Shown here: positions 5,657 through 6,532 of the stretch, piece by piece
Layout of the letters: each line of letters opens with the position of its first letter
Position numbering within the stretch: position 1 is the stretch's first letter
From: Oscillospiraceae bacterium
GTDB lineage: Bacteria; Bacillota_A; Clostridia; Oscillospirales; Oscillospiraceae
Length of the DNA stretch: 6,532 nucleotides
Direction: 5' to 3'
Assembly: GCA_017540945.1 (NCBI GenBank)
Contig: JAFYAB010000058.1
Span: 1 to 6,532 of the forward strand
Program-made: the position numbers and the translations under genes
The notes under the pieces: generated by a model
Databases searched by the model: none
Seen by the model: the letters and a program-made list of their open reading frames with translations, nothing else
What the model was told of the DNA's origin: nothing

Positions 5657-6532
5657 ATGAGACACCATATGTACAATCCCGACTTCAAATTCGTGGTGGA
5701 GCCGGAGCATTTCAACAAGTACACGGACCGTGAGCTGCTGCAATACTGCCTGGGCGCTACCATGTACATGCCTGGATATAAGGACTTTACCCCGAAGATC
5801 CTGGACCATTCCATGCCCGCCCTGACCACCATGGTCCTGTGCTTTGAGGACGCCTGCCCGGAGGAAAAGGTGCCGGAGGCCATGGAGAACGTCCATCATC
5901 TGCTCTCCACGGTCACCGAGGCGGTGGACAGCGGCGCGCTGGACCCCGACTACGTTCCCCTGATCTTTGTGCGCATCCGCAATCTGGAGCAGTTCAAAGC
6001 GTTTGGCGAGAAGCTGACGAAGCAGGAGGTCCGCTCCCTCTGCGGCGTCAACTTCCCCAAGTTCAACGCGGAGAACGGCTATGAATACTACGCCTATCTG
6101 CGGGATCTGAACAATCGTTTCGGCGAGATTCTGTACGGTATGCCCATCATCGAGGATCCGGAGGTGGCCTACAAGGAGAGCCGTATGAGCCAGCTCCTGG
6201 GCATCAAGAAGATCCTGGACAAGTACAAGGATCTGGTGCTCCAGGTCCGCGTGGGCGGCACGGACTTTTCCAGCGTCTTCGGCGTGCGCCGGGGCGTGGA
6301 CTACAGCCTCTACGACATCATGACCGTCCGCGAGTGCCTGAGCGACATCATCAACGTCTGCGGCCGCAACAACGACTATGTGATCTCCGGCCCCGTGTGG
6401 GAGTATTTCCGTGCGCCGAAGGAGCTGATGTTCGAGGAACTCCAGCACTACGGCATCGAGGACTATCTGATGCGCCGTCAGCCCCTGGTGAACGGCGAGA
6501 TCGACGGCCTGTTGCGGGAAGTGCTGCTGGAC
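5657..6532 (+). CDS. CitE/HpcH-like C-C bond lyase of TIM-barrel fold, 3' end outside the window
   Basis: The visible 292 codons begin MRHHMYNPDFKFVVEPEHFN and remain open to the right edge. The sequence matches the family called HpcH/HpaI aldolase/citrate lyase, or C-C_Bond_Lyase, known from the biosynthetic genes that accompany some tellurium-resistance (Ter) operons. Marks of the fold are FEDA at 63-66 (the LEDA of CitE), VRIRNLEQF from 105, GVNFPKFN near 131-138, MPIIED at 162-167 with E166 as likely Mg ligand, VGGTDFSSVFGVRRG at 199-213 with D203 as second likely ligand, and SGPVWEYF at 244-251. CitE-type enzymes cleave or form C-C bonds in citryl, malyl or citramalyl compounds; the substrate here is unknown. 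It starts 25 bases after the U32-like gene, so it is probably cotranscribed. A relative I recall continues for several dozen residues beyond this point, so most of the gene is present. Confidence 0.82.
   Translation, partial: MRHHMYNPDFKFVVEPEHFNKYTDRELLQYCLGATMYMPGYKDFTPKILDHSMPALTTMVLCFEDACPEEKVPEAMENVHHLLSTVTEAVDSGALDPDYVPLIFVRIRNLEQFKAFGEKLTKQEVRSLCGVNFPKFNAENGYEYYAYLRDLNNRFGEILYGMPIIEDPEVAYKESRMSQLLGIKKILDKYKDLVLQVRVGGTDFSSVFGVRRGVDYSLYDIMTVRECLSDIINVCGRNNDYVISGPVWEYFRAPKELMFEELQHYGIEDYLMRRQPLVNGEIDGLLREVLLD

Noticed and set aside
4486..5883. Minus-strand open frame of 465 codons
   Set aside because: It lies opposite the U32-like gene and parts of its neighbours, has a low-complexity composition rich in Gly, Ala, Val, His and Asp, and no recognisable domain. 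Long antisense frames are expected in GC-rich genes.
5567..6448. Minus-strand open frame of 293 codons
   Set aside because: It is the shadow of the C-C bond lyase gene, whose plus-strand reading has clear family motifs and a good ribosome binding site.
1..6532. CRISPR array, tRNA, rRNA or known riboswitch
   Set aside because: No regularly spaced repeats with unique spacers, no cloverleaf-like tRNA sequence and no familiar riboswitch core were seen by reading both strands; the repeats present are only pairs.

Overview
The window looks like chromosomal DNA of a GC-rich anaerobic Firmicute, probably a gut Clostridia of the Oscillospiraceae kind (Flavonifractor or Intestinimonas type). This is an inference from the GC-rich coding DNA, strong AGGAGG-type ribosome binding sites, a TTG start, and protein variants I associate with that group. 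No rRNA or marker gene is present to fix the taxon.

Positions 1 to about 1212 are a degraded junction. Positions 1 to about 330 are visibly richer in A+T than the rest. They hold a pair of spaced direct repeats that resemble the multiple terminal repeats of an IS21-family element, with a possible tip near 329. Immediately to the right, 403-828 is a recognisable C-terminal fragment of an ATP-grasp enzyme lacking both ends, so a relic. Positions 829-1075 hold nothing I can assign except one copy of a short repeat. Positions 1076-1212 are a compact leader with several inverted repeats and a possible promoter.

From 1213 to the right edge, five genes lie head to tail on the plus strand with short gaps: an MmgE/PrpD-family protein (1213-2547), an aldo/keto reductase with an intact catalytic tetrad (2559-3539), a ThDP-dependent 2-oxoacid decarboxylase closest to phosphonopyruvate decarboxylase (3540-4670), a U32-like TIM-barrel protein (4729-5631), and a CitE/HpcH-like C-C bond lyase running off the right edge (5657-6532). 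No terminator-like hairpin with a T-run is visible between them, so they are probably one operon. The only larger gap is 58 bases, before the U32-like gene.

The enzyme set suggests an unassigned small-molecule pathway. A CitE-like lyase makes or breaks a C-C bond in a carboxylic acid, an MmgE/PrpD enzyme dehydrates, epimerises or decarboxylates a polycarboxylate, the ThDP enzyme converts a 3-substituted pyruvate to an aldehyde, and the aldo/keto reductase reduces that aldehyde. PEP mutase, the usual partner of phosphonopyruvate decarboxylase, is not in the window, so the true substrate is open. A 22/23-base repeat lies both upstream of the operon and over the ribosome binding site of the fourth gene, and may be a shared regulatory site or the footprint of a rearrangement.
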